Positions 47,654 to 57,473 of a DNA stretch of 64,000 nucleotides are shown here, one piece after another. The stretch spans positions 62,001 through 126,000 of the forward strand of contig JAIYCR010000040.1 of assembly GCA_027487905.1 (NCBI GenBank). The letters are read 5' to 3'. This DNA comes from Rubrivivax sp. GTDB taxonomy: Bacteria > Pseudomonadota > Gammaproteobacteria > Burkholderiales > Burkholderiaceae_C. The position numbers and the translations under genes were made by a program. Within the stretch, counting starts at the first letter, position 1; each line of letters opens with the position of its first letter. Below the pieces are notes generated by a model. The model saw only the letters and a list, made by a program, of their open reading frames with translations, was not told the DNA's origin and ran no database searches.

Positions 47654-48571
47654 TCAGGTGTCCCGGCGGCCGACCAGCAGCACCCAGCCGTCCAGATGGT
47701 CGGCGGCGACGAGCTTCAGCCAAGGGGCATAGGCCCCCTGCAGATCGCCGGTCTGCCGATCCAGGATGCCGGCGAGCACCAGCCAGCCGCCCGGCTCGAC
47801 GTGGCTGCACAGCAGCGGCGCGAGCAGCTGCAGCGGCGTGGCCAGGATGTTGGCCACCACCAGGTCGAAGCGTCCCTGGACGAGGTCGGGCAGACCGGCC
47901 TGCAGGGTCACCTGGTTGGCCGCGGCATTGGCCTCGGTGGCCTGCACGGCTGCCGGGTCGATGTCCACGGCCACCACCGACGATGCGCCGAGCTGGGCCG
48001 CTGCGATGGCCAGGATGCCCGAGCCACAGCCATAGTCCAGGGCCCTGCCGCGCTTCCATGCGGCCGCGCCCGGGCCGTCGCCCGCCAGCCAGCGCAGGCA
48101 CATCCGCGTGGTGGGGTGTGTGCCGGTGCCGAAGGCCAGGCCCGGGTCGAGGCGTATCACCTGGGTGGCCTGCGCCGGTGGGGTGTGCCAGCTGGGAACG
48201 ATCCAGAAGCCCGGAGCCACCGGCACGGGCTCGAACTGCTGCTGCGTGATGCGGACCCAGTCCTGGTCGCCCACCTCGACGATGGCCTGCAGGTGGACTG
48301 CAGCGTCGGGGTCGTCCTCGTCGCTTCGCGCGAGCAGCCAGGTCGCCGCATCGGTAGCCGCGGTGGCTTCGGCGAACAAGGCGCTGAGCACCGAGCGGTT
48401 CCAGCCCGGTGCCGGCGCCGGAAGCCCCGGTTCGCCGAACAGGGCCTCCTCGTCGGCGCTGTCGGCATCCGCATCCTCGACCGACACGGCCAGCGCCCCG
48501 AGCGACTCGAGCAGCAGATCGCCCACCGCCTCGACGTTGCGCGGGTTGGCGAGGATCTTGAGCTCGAACAT
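47654..48571 (-). CDS. prmA: Ribosomal protein L11 methyltransferase
   Basis: 305 residues. Trimethylates L11. The N-terminal substrate-recognition domain begins MFELKILANPRNVEAVGDLL; the SAM-binding domain has DYGCGSGILAIAAAQLGA and VANILATPLQLLAP. Slightly longer than the 293-residue E. coli protein because of an acidic insertion (EDADADSADEEALF). Follows accC by 15 bases. Confidence 0.95.
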   Translation of the reverse strand: MFELKILANPRNVEAVGDLLLESLGALAVSVEDADADSADEEALFGEPGLPAPAPGWNRSVLSALFAEATAATDAATWLLARSDEDDPDAAVHLQAIVEVGDQDWVRITQQQFEPVPVAPGFWIVPSWHTPPAQATQVIRLDPGLAFGTGTHPTTRMCLRWLAGDGPGAAAWKRGRALDYGCGSGILAIAAAQLGASSVVAVDIDPAAVQATEANAAANQVTLQAGLPDLVQGRFDLVVANILATPLQLLAPLLCSHVEPGGWLVLAGILDRQTGDLQGAYAPWLKLVAADHLDGWVLLVGRRDT

Positions 48572-48586
48572 CGGCCCTGGCCCCGG

Positions 48587-49936
48587 TCAGCGCACGTGGG
48601 TCTTCATCCAGCTTTCCAGATAGTGGATGCTGGTGCCGCCTTCGATGAACTTCGCATCGGCCATCAGTTCACGGTGCAGGGGAATGTTGGTGGAGATGCC
48701 TTCGACCACCGTCTCGGACAGCGCCGTGCGCATGCGCGCCAGCGCCTGGTCCCGCGTGTCGCCGTGGGTGATGATCTTGCCGATCATCGAGTCGTAGTGC
48801 GGCGGCACGAAGTAGTTGGTGTAGGCATGGGAATCGACACGCACCCCGGGCCCGCCCGGCGGGTGCCACATCGTGATCCGGCCTGGTGAGGGGGTGAACT
48901 TGTAGGGGTCCTCCGCGTTCACCCGGCACTCGATGGCGTGCCCGCGCAGCGTGATCTGCCTCTGGGTGAAGGGCAGCTTCTCGCCGGCCGCCACGCGGAT
49001 CTGCATCTGCACGATGTCGATGCCGGTGACGAGTTCGGTGACCGGATGCTCCACCTGCACCCGGGTGTTCATCTCGATGAAGTAGAACTCGCCGTTCTCG
49101 AACAGGAACTCGAAGGTGCCGGCGCCGCGGTAGCCGATCTTGCGGCAGGCTGCCGTGCAGCGGTCGCCGATGCGCTCGATCAGCCGTCGCGCAATGCCCG
49201 GGGCCGGCGCCTCCTCGATGATCTTCTGGTGGCGCCGCTGCATGGAGCAGTCGCGCTCGCCCAGCCACACCGCGTTGCGGTGCTCGTCGGCCAGGATCTG
49301 GATCTCGATGTGCCGGGGGTTCTGGAGGAATTTCTCCATGTACACCTCCGGGTTGCTGAACGCGGCACCGGCTTCGGCCTTGGTGGTCTGCACCGCATGC
49401 AGCAGGGCGGCCTCGGTGTGCACCACGCGCATGCCGCGCCCGCCGCCGCCGCCGGCGGCCTTGATGATCACCGGGTAGCCGATGGAGCGCGCGATGCGCA
49501 CGATCTCCTTGGGGTCGTCGGGCAGCGTGCCTTCCGAGCCCGGAACGCAGGGCACGCCCGCGCGGATCATGGCCTGCTTGGCCGACACCTTGTCGCCCAT
49601 GATGCGGATGGCTTCGGGCGTGGGGCCGATGAAGGTGAAGCCGCTGCGCTCGACCCGCTCGGCGAAGTCGGCGTTCTCGCTGAGGAAGCCGTAGCCAGGG
49701 TGGATGGCCTCCGCATCGGTGACCTCGGCCGTGGAGATGATGGCCGGCATGTTGAGGTAGCTCTGCGCGGACGCGGCCGGGCCGATGCACACCGCTTCGT
49801 CGGCCAGCTTGACGTACTTGGCGTCGCGGTCGGCCTCGGAATAGACGACCACCGAGCGGATGTCCATCTCGCGGCACGCGCGCTGAACCCGCAGCGCGAT
49901 CTCGCCCCGGTTGGCGATGAGGATCTTCTTGAACAT
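48587..49936 (-). CDS. accC: Acetyl-CoA carboxylase, biotin carboxylase subunit
   Basis: 449 residues. ATP-dependent carboxylation of biotin on AccB, first step of fatty-acid synthesis. N-terminus [23 protein letters not shown]-grasp loop [11 protein letters not shown]; biotin/bicarbonate site residues in [20 protein letters not shown] and VEHPVTE. Overall normal length. Lies 16 bases after accB. Confidence 0.97.
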   Translation of the reverse strand: MFKKILIANRGEIALRVQRACREMDIRSVVVYSEADRDAKYVKLADEAVCIGPAASAQSYLNMPAIISTAEVTDAEAIHPGYGFLSENADFAERVERSGFTFIGPTPEAIRIMGDKVSAKQAMIRAGVPCVPGSEGTLPDDPKEIVRIARSIGYPVIIKAAGGGGGRGMRVVHTEAALLHAVQTTKAEAGAAFSNPEVYMEKFLQNPRHIEIQILADEHRNAVWLGERDCSMQRRHQKIIEEAPAPGIARRLIERIGDRCTAACRKIGYRGAGTFEFLFENGEFYFIEMNTRVQVEHPVTELVTGIDIVQMQIRVAAGEKLPFTQRQITLRGHAIECRVNAEDPYKFTPSPGRITMWHPPGGPGVRVDSHAYTNYFVPPHYDSMIGKIITHGDTRDQALARMRTALSETVVEGISTNIPLHRELMADAKFIEGGTSIHYLESWMKTHVR

Positions 49937-49952
49937 CAGGCGCTGCCGGCGA

Positions 49953-50417
49953 TCACTCGATGACGACCAGCGGCTGGCCGAACTCGACCGCCTGGCCGTT
50001 CTCGCACAGGATGCGGGTGACGGTGCCGGCGCGGTCGGCGTCGATCTCGTTCATGATCTTCATGGCTTCGATGATGCAGATCGGGTCGCCCTCCTTCACC
50101 ACATCGCCCACTTCGACGAAGGGCTTGCTGCCCGGACTGGCCGAGCGATAGAAGGTTCCGACCATCGGCGACTTCACCGGGTGACCGGATGAGGGCTCCG
50201 CTGCAGGGGCGCTCGGGACGGCGGCGGGGGCGAGCGCCGCAGTCACGGCGGGCGGCGGCGCGGGCATCATCGGCGCGGGTGCGTACACCGTCTGCACGGC
50301 CGCCTGCGGGTCGGCCTTGACGATGCGGACCTTGCCGTCGGCTTCGGTGATTTCCAGTTCGCTGATGTTCGACTCTGAGACCAGGTCGATCAGCGTCTTG
50401 AGTTTTCTGAGGTCCAT
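49953..50417 (-). CDS. accB: Biotin carboxyl carrier protein of acetyl-CoA carboxylase
   Basis: 154 residues. N-terminal [20 protein letters not shown], a Pro/Ala-rich hinge (about 45-75) and the biotinyl domain with the lysine in [12 protein letters not shown]. The motif is EAMKI rather than the more common EAMKM. ATG 50417 gives the standard start; the open frame upstream is basic and unconserved. First gene of the accBC-prmA cluster. Confidence 0.95.
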   Translation of the reverse strand: MDLRKLKTLIDLVSESNISELEITEADGKVRIVKADPQAAVQTVYAPAPMMPAPPPAVTAALAPAAVPSAPAAEPSSGHPVKSPMVGTFYRSASPGSKPFVEVGDVVKEGDPICIIEAMKIMNEIDADRAGTVTRILCENGQAVEFGQPLVVIE

Positions 50418-50694
50418 TCGCTTTGTCCTTCGCGGCCTGACGCCCGGCCGGGTGTGTCGGCCTTGGCTATCGGTTTTCAACTACGCAGCGTCGCGCCCAA
50501 CCGGCTGCAACAGTGCCTATCTCGTGCGAGGGTGGGAGCGGGTGGCTTCATGCCGGGCGCCCTGTCCGACGCAGCCCCGTTACCGCAGGCCCGAGAGCAA
50601 GGGACGCACTTTACGCGTAGAACCTGCAAAAAGCCCGAACTTACCGAAAAGAAGCCGATGCGGTGGGTTTCACCGGAAAAGAGGCTCCACGGGC
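50418..50694 (-). promoter_or_regulatory. accB upstream region
   Basis: 277 bases between accB and the TlpA-like gene, on the side from which accB is read. No gene seen. It is less GC-rich near 50610-50660, where an 8-bp palindrome TACGCGTA sits within a TTTACGCGTAGAA stretch, and should contain the accB promoter. I cannot assign -35/-10 hexamers with confidence. Confidence 0.35.
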
Positions 50695-51258
50695 TCAGGC
50701 ACCGTGTTGCGACCGCCAGCGCGCGAGATCGTCCGACGTGAGTTCCCCGAGCTTGCGGTCCAGAACCCGGCCAGCGGCGTCGCAGATGACGGTGAAGGGC
50801 AAGGCGCCGGTGGTGTTGCCCAGGGCCCGGCCGATGGCCACGCCGTCCAGTCCCGCCAGCCCGATCGGAAATCGGACGGGCGCACGGGCGAGGAACTCGC
50901 GCACCGGGGTCGGTCCATCCACCGCGAGGCCGACCACCTGGAAACCGCGGTCGCCCGAAGCGGCGTGAAAGGCATCGAGCAGGGGCAGCTCCTTGACGCA
51001 GGGCGGACACCAGGTGGCCCAGAAGTTCACCAGGGTGGGCCGGCCCAGCAGGCGCCGCAGGACCAGCTCGCCGCCCTCCGGTCGCTCGAAGCGCAGGCTC
51101 CACAGGTCGGACAGGTCGGTGGCGGCAGCCGAAGAAGGCGCTGACTGGGCGGCATCGGGCTCGGAGGACGCTTGCCGCAATGTCCTCATTCCGAGGGAGA
51201 CGCCGGCCACGGCGGCGACGGCCGCGATGCCAGCGGTGAGGGCGGTTCTGCGCTTCAT
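50695..51258 (-). CDS. TlpA-family thiol:disulfide oxidoreductase
   Basis: 187 residues. An N-terminal signal or anchor (RRTALTAGIAAVAAVAGVSL) places a thioredoxin-like domain in the periplasm. Active site FWATWCPPCVKELP with CPPC; the cis-Pro loop is GALPFTVICD. Likely reduces periplasmic disulfides (for example in cytochrome c maturation), target unknown. Its ATG overlaps the stop of the preceding hypothetical gene by four bases. Confidence 0.88.
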   Translation of the reverse strand: MKRRTALTAGIAAVAAVAGVSLGMRTLRQASSEPDAAQSAPSSAAATDLSDLWSLRFERPEGGELVLRRLLGRPTLVNFWATWCPPCVKELPLLDAFHAASGDRGFQVVGLAVDGPTPVREFLARAPVRFPIGLAGLDGVAIGRALGNTTGALPFTVICDAAGRVLDRKLGELTSDDLARWRSQHGA

Positions 51259-51896
51259 GTCGGCGAGGTGTTGGAGGGGTTGGAGCCGGCCGGGGCGGCG
51301 CTCGCCTGCATCAACGAGTTCAGCGCCGAACGATCGCCCCGCTCGCTGCGGCCGTGTCGGTCGGGCCGCAGCCGTCCTCTGAGGTCGTCGTGGTCCAGCA
51401 CGGTCAGGCACACCGGCACGATGGTCTGCAATTCCCGGCAGGTGGTGTCGATGATCAGTTGGTCCACCGTTTCGCCCCGGGGGCCTGTGGTGCTGGCCAC
51501 CCGGTAAGCAATGCGCTGGTTGAGCAGCTCGATCTCGGCAGACTTGGAATCGTCGGCGTAGAGCTCCAGGTGCACGGCGCTCAGGCGGGTGGCCGTGCCG
51601 CGCCACACCGCCCCGCACAGGTGGGGGCGAAAGGCCGACAGGCGCTCCATCCAGGCAAGGGCCACCTGCCGCAGCGCGGCCAGTTCCGCCGCCTGCGTCT
51701 CGGCGCAGAAGATGGCGATGTATTCGCGCACCGCCTGTTCAAGCTGGTCGTTGTCGGGCAGCGGTGGCGCGCGTCCCGCGGAGCCGGCGAGCTGCCGGGC
51801 GGCCCGCCGCTTGGCCGCGGCGTATTCGAGACCCTCCTCGACCACCAGCCGGGCAGCGGCGGCAGCGATGTCGTGGGTGGCGTCGGACGGGCACAT
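51255..51896 (-). CDS. Conserved hypothetical protein upstream of the TlpA-like gene
   Basis: 213 residues, soluble. The first 150 residues look like a compact domain: DIAAAAARLVVEEGLEYAAAKRRA, NDQLEQAVREYIAIFCAETQ, and SAVHLELYADDSKSAEIELLN. The latter suggests a beta-rich nucleotidyltransferase-like fold (acidic ELYADDSK), but this is a guess. The C-terminal 50 residues are low-complexity. Translationally coupled to the TlpA-like gene. Confidence 0.75.
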   Translation of the reverse strand: MCPSDATHDIAAAAARLVVEEGLEYAAAKRRAARQLAGSAGRAPPLPDNDQLEQAVREYIAIFCAETQAAELAALRQVALAWMERLSAFRPHLCGAVWRGTATRLSAVHLELYADDSKSAEIELLNQRIAYRVASTTGPRGETVDQLIIDTTCRELQTIVPVCLTVLDHDDLRGRLRPDRHGRSERGDRSALNSLMQASAAPAGSNPSNTSPT

Positions 51897-51967
51897 GGCG
51901 GGGATTGTCGTGGCAGCGCGCCGCAGGGCCCTGCGCCCCTGGCCGGCAAGGGGTCTGCCTGCGTGTA

Positions 51968-52711
51968 TCAGGGCAGGCGCACATCTCCCATGCGGGCGGT
52001 CACGGTGGCCGCCCGGGCCATCAGGAAGGGCGAGTCGGGGTTGCGCTCGAAGCGCTTGGGCGCAGGCAGCATCACCGCGAGGCGGGCCGCCTGGAAGCTC
52101 GTCAACCGATCAACCGGGACGCGGAAATAGTGGCGTGCCGCGGCCTCGGCGCCGAACACCCCTTCACCCCATTCCACACTGTTCAGGTAGACGGTGAGGA
52201 TGCGCTGCTTGCCCAGCAGGGCCTCGATCATCAGCGTCAGCACCGCCTCCTGCGCCTTGCGCAGCACCGTGCGTTCACCGCTCAGGAAGAGGTTCTTGGC
52301 CAGCTGCTGGCTGATGGTGGAGCCGCCCACCAGCCGGGGCATCGACCGGCGGCGCTCGGCGACGACCTTGGCCGCCTGGTTTCGGGCCCAGGCGCGCTCG
52401 ATGGCCTCCCATTCGATGCCGTCGTGTTCGACGAAGCCAGCGTCCTCGCTGGCGATCACGGCACGCTTGAGCTGCGGGGCGAGCCGGGCGTCGTCCACCC
52501 ACTGCTGGGACCAGCCGCCGCGTTGCGGCGCCTTCATCAGGCGGAAGGCCTCGGAGCGCTGGAAGCTCGTCGACTGGGGGTCGACCACGGCCATCAGCGC
52601 GACGCGCAGCGCGAAGGCGCCTTGCAGCGCAACCCCGCACACCAGCAGCACGCCGAGGAATCGAAGGCTGGCGCCCAGCCAGGCGCGCAGGCGCGGAACG
52701 CGGGACGGCAC
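51968..52711 (-). CDS. mtgA: Monofunctional biosynthetic peptidoglycan transglycosylase
   Basis: 247 residues. Family GT51; polymerises lipid II into glycan. One N-terminal membrane helix (SLRFLGVLLVCGVALQGAFA) then SEDAGFVEHDGIEWEAIERA with the catalytic Glu, GGSTISQQLAKNLFLSGERT and LNSVEWGEGVFGAEAAARHY. No transpeptidase domain. Follows aroE by 14 bases. Confidence 0.95.
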   Translation of the reverse strand: MPSRVPRLRAWLGASLRFLGVLLVCGVALQGAFALRVALMAVVDPQSTSFQRSEAFRLMKAPQRGGWSQQWVDDARLAPQLKRAVIASEDAGFVEHDGIEWEAIERAWARNQAAKVVAERRRSMPRLVGGSTISQQLAKNLFLSGERTVLRKAQEAVLTLMIEALLGKQRILTVYLNSVEWGEGVFGAEAAARHYFRVPVDRLTSFQAARLAVMLPAPKRFERNPDSPFLMARAATVTARMGDVRLP

Positions 52712-52725
52712 GGTCCGAACCGGGC

Positions 52726-53586
52726 TCAGTGCGGGGCCGGCCCGGCCATGCGTTCGCGCAGCGCGGCCAGCACCGGCGCGGTCGGCGGACGCAGGCCACC
52801 GAAGAAGGCGAAAGCCTCGGCGGCCTGTTCCACCAGCATTCCAAGGCCGTCGCGGGCGCGGGCGCCGGCCGCTTCCGCCCAGGCCAGGAAGGGCTGCGCT
52901 GCCGGCCCGTACATCATGTCCAGCGCCAGCGCCTCAATGCCCAGCACCGAAGCGGCCACCGGCACCGCGCCGCCGGCCAGGCTGCTGGCGCTGGCGTTGA
53001 TCACGAGATCGAAGCCGTGCTCCCGCCCGTCCTGGCAGCCCTGAAGCCCTGAGGCGCGCAGCCGGCAGCCGTGCCGGTCCGCCAGCGGCACATGCCGATC
53101 GGCCAGCGAGCGGGCGCGGTCGGCGCTGCGGTTGGCCACCAGCAGCTCAGACGGCGCCTGGGCCAGCAGCGGGCCGAGCACGCCGGCTGCCGCGCCACCC
53201 GCCCCGATGAGCAGCACGCGGCGACCGGCGATGGGGTGCCGGGCGTGGTCGAGGAGGTCGCGCACCAGACCGATGCCGTCGGTGTTGTCGCAGCTGCGGC
53301 CCGGCAGGTCCAGGCGCAGCGTGTTCGCCGCCTGCGCGAGCCGGGCGCGCTCGGTGACCTGCTCGCACAGCGCGCTCACCTCGAACTTGAAGGGAACGGT
53401 GACGTTGCAGCCGGCATAGCCCTCGGCCTGCAGCCGCTCGATCAAGGCAGCGAACGCACCGGGCGCGCAAGGAATGCGCTCGTACTGCAGCGAGCGCCCG
53501 GTGAGTTCGGCGAAGCGGCTGTGGATGAAGGGGGACTGGCTGTGCTCGACCGGATGGCCGACGACGGCATAGCGAAGGGGCGTCAT
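52726..53586 (-). CDS. aroE: Shikimate dehydrogenase
   Basis: 286 residues. NADP-dependent reduction of 3-dehydroshikimate in aromatic amino-acid synthesis. Substrate site YAVVGHPVEHSQSPFIHSRF and NVTVPFKFEV with the catalytic Lys; the Rossmann loop RRVLLIGAGGAAAGVLGPL; C-terminal DGLGMLVEQAAEAF. In an operon-like run with the TonB-like gene and mtgA. Confidence 0.95.
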   Translation of the reverse strand: MTPLRYAVVGHPVEHSQSPFIHSRFAELTGRSLQYERIPCAPGAFAALIERLQAEGYAGCNVTVPFKFEVSALCEQVTERARLAQAANTLRLDLPGRSCDNTDGIGLVRDLLDHARHPIAGRRVLLIGAGGAAAGVLGPLLAQAPSELLVANRSADRARSLADRHVPLADRHGCRLRASGLQGCQDGREHGFDLVINASASSLAGGAVPVAASVLGIEALALDMMYGPAAQPFLAWAEAAGARARDGLGMLVEQAAEAFAFFGGLRPPTAPVLAALRERMAGPAPH

Positions 53587-53620
53587 GTGGGGATCGGGGG
53601 CTGCGGGCGCGCCGGCGGAT

Positions 53621-54697
53621 TCATCGGGCGCTGGGCACCATGGTGGTCTCCAGCGCCTCGTCGCGGGTGAAGCGAAAGCGCGAGGTGACCACCAGCTGAT
53701 CGGCTTCGCGGCGCATGTCCGCGCTGAAGGGGCCGAAGGGCGCGCTGGCGCGCACGATGGCCACCGCCCGGCGGTCCAGCACCGCCGAGCCCGAACTGCG
53801 CAGCACGTCGGTGTCGACCACCCGGCCGGCGGCGTCCACCGTCACGTTCATCGTCAGCTCGCCATAGAGCTTGCGGCCCTGGTGCTCGGGGAAGTTCAGG
53901 GTTCCGCGCTCCTCGATGCGCCGGCGCAGCGAGTCGTAGTACAGCGCGTACTTCTCCTCCCGGGTCGCCGGGCTGATGTAGCGTTTCTTGGGCCGCGCGT
54001 TTTCCTCGTTGATGCGCTTCTCGATTTCCGCCAGCAGCTGCACCAGCTGGCGCCGGTGCTCCTCCTGGGCGCGCTCCTGCGGCGTGCCTTCGTCGCGGCG
54101 CGGGTCGGGCGGCGGCAGCAGTGCAAGCTCGCGGCGCAGCTGGGCCAGCAGCTGCTGCTGGGTGACCTGCAACTCCTCGATCATCTTGCGCTTGTCCTGG
54201 TCGGCGTCGCCGATCTCCACCTGCGCGGACGGCGGCAGCGGCGAGGTGGCGCGACCCTTGAGGGCTTCGCCGCCTCCGGCGAGGTTGGCCTGGGCGATGG
54301 CCTGCGCCTTGTCCGGCGCCAGCCCCGAGCGCGAGTTCACCAGGATCACCTCCAGCGGGGTGTCGGCGAACACGCGGTTGAAGCCCTCCGGATCGACGAA
54401 GCGAACCCCCAGCAGCGCGGCATGCACCGCCAGCGAGAACAGCAGGGCGACCTGCAAGGTGCTGAGCGATGCGGTCCAGCGGGCCCAGCGACCCCAGCGA
54501 CCTGTCAGGCCTTCCGAAGGGTCCGGCACCGGCGCAGTGGCCGCCGATGAAGCGTCGCCTTCGCGCAGGGGCGAAGGCGACGCGGCGATCTGGCTCGGGA
54601 GAACCGCGGCCGCGGCTTGCGACCTCGGCGCCTGGCCCGCAGCCGCCGGTGTCGGCGCGGTGGACGGGCGGCGGGACTTCGGTCGGGTGGAGGCCAT
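53621..54697 (-). CDS. TonB-like energy transducer, C-terminal domain protein
   Basis: 358 residues. A cytoplasmic Ala/Pro-rich head (about 70), one transmembrane helix (LQVALLFSLAVHAALLGVRF), a coiled-coil-like region rich in Gln/Glu/Lys (about 165-235), and a C-terminal TonB domain (LYGELTMNVTVDAAGRVVDT, SSGSAVLDRRAVAIVRASAP). It would link inner-membrane energy to an outer-membrane receptor; no exbB/exbD or receptor is in the window. The pairing with aroE and an RNase II gene is common in Burkholderiales. Confidence 0.87.
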   Translation of the reverse strand: MASTRPKSRRPSTAPTPAAAGQAPRSQAAAAVLPSQIAASPSPLREGDASSAATAPVPDPSEGLTGRWGRWARWTASLSTLQVALLFSLAVHAALLGVRFVDPEGFNRVFADTPLEVILVNSRSGLAPDKAQAIAQANLAGGGEALKGRATSPLPPSAQVEIGDADQDKRKMIEELQVTQQQLLAQLRRELALLPPPDPRRDEGTPQERAQEEHRRQLVQLLAEIEKRINEENARPKKRYISPATREEKYALYYDSLRRRIEERGTLNFPEHQGRKLYGELTMNVTVDAAGRVVDTDVLRSSGSAVLDRRAVAIVRASAPFGPFSADMRREADQLVVTSRFRFTRDEALETTMVPSAR

Positions 54698-54748
54698 CGG
54701 CGGGGCGGGTGCCGGTTGATCGCGCGGGCGGGGCAGGACCTTCGCCGC

Positions 54749-56854
54749 TCAGTGCCCGGCAGCGGGCGCCGCGCCCGGGGCCTGCGCCGGGGCCCCAACC
54801 GCTGGATCCGCCGCGGGATCAGCCGCGGCCTCGACCAAGGCTTCAGCGCCGTCCGCGACATCGATGGCCAGGTGCAGGGGCCCGGCCGCCGGCGTTTCGT
54901 CGTCGAGCTCCTCGGCCAGCCCGTCGGCGTCGTCGGGGGCATCCAGGCGGCGCAGCAGCTGGGCGAAGGCGTCCAGGGTCAGCAGGTCGCAGCCGGTGAT
55001 TCGGATGCGCACCCGCGTGCCCCGGGGCAGGGCTTCGGTGCCGGTGGCCCGGCACACCAGTGGCAGCGTCTCGGCGCGCACCCAGCCGTCCTTCATCACC
55101 GCGGCATCCAGCTCGTCGATGCCCTGCTGCTGCAGGTGCCGCAGCGTCCAGTAGCGTTCGATGCCGCCCTGGAAATCGGCATAGGCCGAATACGCCGCGT
55201 CGAAGCTGGAGATGACCGCGAAGAGCGCGGCGTCCTTGGGCTTGAACGGGGCGGCCAGCGCGGCGGTGCGGCCATGGCGGGCCGCCGCGATGATCTGCCA
55301 CTGGTTGACGAGGTCGACATAGCGCCGCAGCGGCGAGGTCGACCAGGCGTACTGGGGCACGCCCATGCCGGCATGCGGCGCGGGCTTCACGCCCATGCGC
55401 ACCTTCACCCCTGGAGCCATGCTGGCCTGGCTGCGGTAGATGGCCGGCACCCCGCACTCGGCGACCCACCCACCCCAGTGGCTGTTGGCGAGGATCATCG
55501 CCTCGGCGACGATGAGGTCCAGCGGGGAGCCGCGTCGTCGCTGGCCGATCACCACCGTCTCGTCGCCGGCGGGCAGGTCTGCCGCAGGGGGCTCGAGCTT
55601 GAAGCTGTAGTCGGGCCGGTTGAAGTTCTCCGGCTTGCCGCGCACCACCTCGCGTCCGGCCTTCAGACTGCGCGCCAGGCGCCACAGGAAGGCGAGCTCG
55701 TCGGGGAAGGGCAGTTCGGCGCTGCGGGCGGTGGCCGCATCGGCCAGCGTCGCCTCGGTGACCTGCGCGTCGAGCTGGTCGTGGCGCAGGTTGGCCGCGA
55801 TGCCCACCCGCTCCAGGCGGGTTTCGAAGCCGCGGCGCTCCAGCGTGGCCTCGTCCAGCGTCACGTACAGCGACACCGCCGGGCAGTCCCGGCCTTCGAC
55901 CAGGGTGTAGGCCTGCACCACCGCGTCGGGCAGCATGGTGATCTTGCCGCCCGGCATGTAGACGGTGGACAGCCGCTCGCGGGCGATGCGGTCCAGCGGG
56001 CTGTCCGGCACGATGGCAAGACCGGGCGCGGCGATGTGGATGCCCAGCGTGACAGTGCCGCTGCCCAGGCCCTGCACCGACAGCGCGTCGTCGATCTCGG
56101 TGGTGCTGGAGTCGTCGATCGAGAAGGCCTGCACCCCGGCCAGCGGATGCGCGTCGGCCACCGGCGGCGCGCTCACCGGCGCGAAACCCGTGCCCTTGGG
56201 AAAGTGGTCGAAGAGGAAGCGCTTCCAGTGGAACTGGTAGGGCGAGTCGATGGCGCCGGCCCGCTTGAGCAGCTCCAGCGGCGCGCGCTGGGTTCGCCGG
56301 GCGGCCTCGACCACCGCCTTGTACTCCGGGGCGTTCTTGTCCGGGCGGAAGAGGATGCGGTAGAGCTGCTCGCGCACCGGTGCCGGGCATTGGTCGCAGG
56401 CCAGCTCGCCCGCCCAGGCCTCGATCTGCGCCGCGATGGCCTTCTTCTTCTCGATGCCGGCCAGCGCAGCCTTGACCGTCTCCTCGGGGGCCTTGCGGAA
56501 CTGGCCCCGGCCCAGGCGCCGGAAATAGTGCGGGGCGTCGAACAGGCGCAGCAGGGCGGCGGCCAGCTGCGCCGGCGTGGCCTTGTCGCTGTAGTAGTCG
56601 CGGGCCAGGTCGGCGAAGCCGAACTCCGCTTCGGGGGCGAAGGTCCAGGCCAGGTCCAGGTCGATGTCCGCGGCCAGGCGGTGGGCCTCGCCCAGCAGCT
56701 CGGCCGGTGCGGGCGCGGCAAAGCGCAGCAGCAGGTTGGCCGCCTTCACCTTGACCCGCTTGCCGCTGTCGAGCTCGACCTGCGCGGACGCATCGCCCTC
56801 GCTCATCAGCCGGCCGGCCTGGAACTTTCCCGATTCTTCGAACAGCGCATACAT
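54749..56854 (-). CDS. RNase II/RNase R-family exoribonuclease
   Basis: 701 residues. 3'-5' hydrolytic exonuclease. A degenerate N-terminal OB-like region, the RNB catalytic domain starting near residue 240 with the acidic cluster SIDDSSTTEIDDALSV, then GIHIAAPG and YMPGGKITMLPD; the RNB ends near YAWSTSPLRRYVDLVNQWQI. The C-terminal part lacks an obvious S1 motif of RNase R. I start at ATG 56854 (MYALFEESGKFQAGRLM); an upstream in-frame ATG would add about 56 unconserved residues. C-terminal 30 residues are Ala/Pro-rich. Confidence 0.88.
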   Translation of the reverse strand: MYALFEESGKFQAGRLMSEGDASAQVELDSGKRVKVKAANLLLRFAAPAPAELLGEAHRLAADIDLDLAWTFAPEAEFGFADLARDYYSDKATPAQLAAALLRLFDAPHYFRRLGRGQFRKAPEETVKAALAGIEKKKAIAAQIEAWAGELACDQCPAPVREQLYRILFRPDKNAPEYKAVVEAARRTQRAPLELLKRAGAIDSPYQFHWKRFLFDHFPKGTGFAPVSAPPVADAHPLAGVQAFSIDDSSTTEIDDALSVQGLGSGTVTLGIHIAAPGLAIVPDSPLDRIARERLSTVYMPGGKITMLPDAVVQAYTLVEGRDCPAVSLYVTLDEATLERRGFETRLERVGIAANLRHDQLDAQVTEATLADAATARSAELPFPDELAFLWRLARSLKAGREVVRGKPENFNRPDYSFKLEPPAADLPAGDETVVIGQRRRGSPLDLIVAEAMILANSHWGGWVAECGVPAIYRSQASMAPGVKVRMGVKPAPHAGMGVPQYAWSTSPLRRYVDLVNQWQIIAAARHGRTAALAAPFKPKDAALFAVISSFDAAYSAYADFQGGIERYWTLRHLQQQGIDELDAAVMKDGWVRAETLPLVCRATGTEALPRGTRVRIRITGCDLLTLDAFAQLLRRLDAPDDADGLAEELDDETPAAGPLHLAIDVADGAEALVEAAADPAADPAVGAPAQAPGAAPAAGH

Positions 56855-56903
56855 CCGGTGATTGTCACCGCCCGCGCGCGCCCCCGCCGTGCCGGACTGC
56901 GCA

Positions 56904-57452
56904 TCAATAGGTCCGGCCGCGCCGGTACTGGCCCTGGCTTCGCGCGGTGCGCTCGGTGGCGCTGTCGATGGCTGCGAAATGACTTCCGGCATGGGCCTGG
57001 CAGATCGCCAGGCCCAGCGCATCCGCTGCGTCCTTGCCCGGCACGCCCGGCAGCGACAGCAGGCGGCTGACCATGGCCTGGATCTGCTCCTTGGTGGCCA
57101 TGCCGTGGCCGACCACCGCCTTCTTCATCTGCAGCGCGGTGAACTCCGAGACGACCAGCCCGCTCGTCACCAGCGCCGTCAGCGCCGCCCCTCGGGCCTG
57201 GCCCAGCAGCAGCGTGGACTGCGGGTTCACGTTGACGAACACGATCTCCACCGCGGCCACGGTGGGGCTGTAGCGGGCGCACACCTCGCGCACGCCGTCG
57301 AAGAGGATGCCCAGCCGTCGGGGCAGCTCGCCGGTGGAAGCCGCATCGGTGCGGATGGTGCCGCTGGCCACGTAGTGCAGGCGCGGGCCGTCGACGTCGA
57401 TGACGCCGAAGCCGGTGGTTCTCAGGCCGGGGTCGATGCCCAGGATGCGCAT
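56904..57452 (-). CDS. ruvC: Holliday junction resolvase RuvC
   Basis: 182 residues. Cuts four-way junctions with RuvAB. Catalytic acids: Asp7 in [17 protein letters not shown], Glu in [20 protein letters not shown] and the late [14 protein letters not shown]. Followed (minus strand) after 49 bases by the RNase II-type gene; ruvA and ruvB are not in this window. Confidence 0.96.
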   Translation of the reverse strand: MRILGIDPGLRTTGFGVIDVDGPRLHYVASGTIRTDAASTGELPRRLGILFDGVREVCARYSPTVAAVEIVFVNVNPQSTLLLGQARGAALTALVTSGLVVSEFTALQMKKAVVGHGMATKEQIQAMVSRLLSLPGVPGKDAADALGLAICQAHAGSHFAAIDSATERTARSQGQYRRGRTY

Positions 57453-57473
57453 GGGGGCCCTTCGCCTGAGCGC

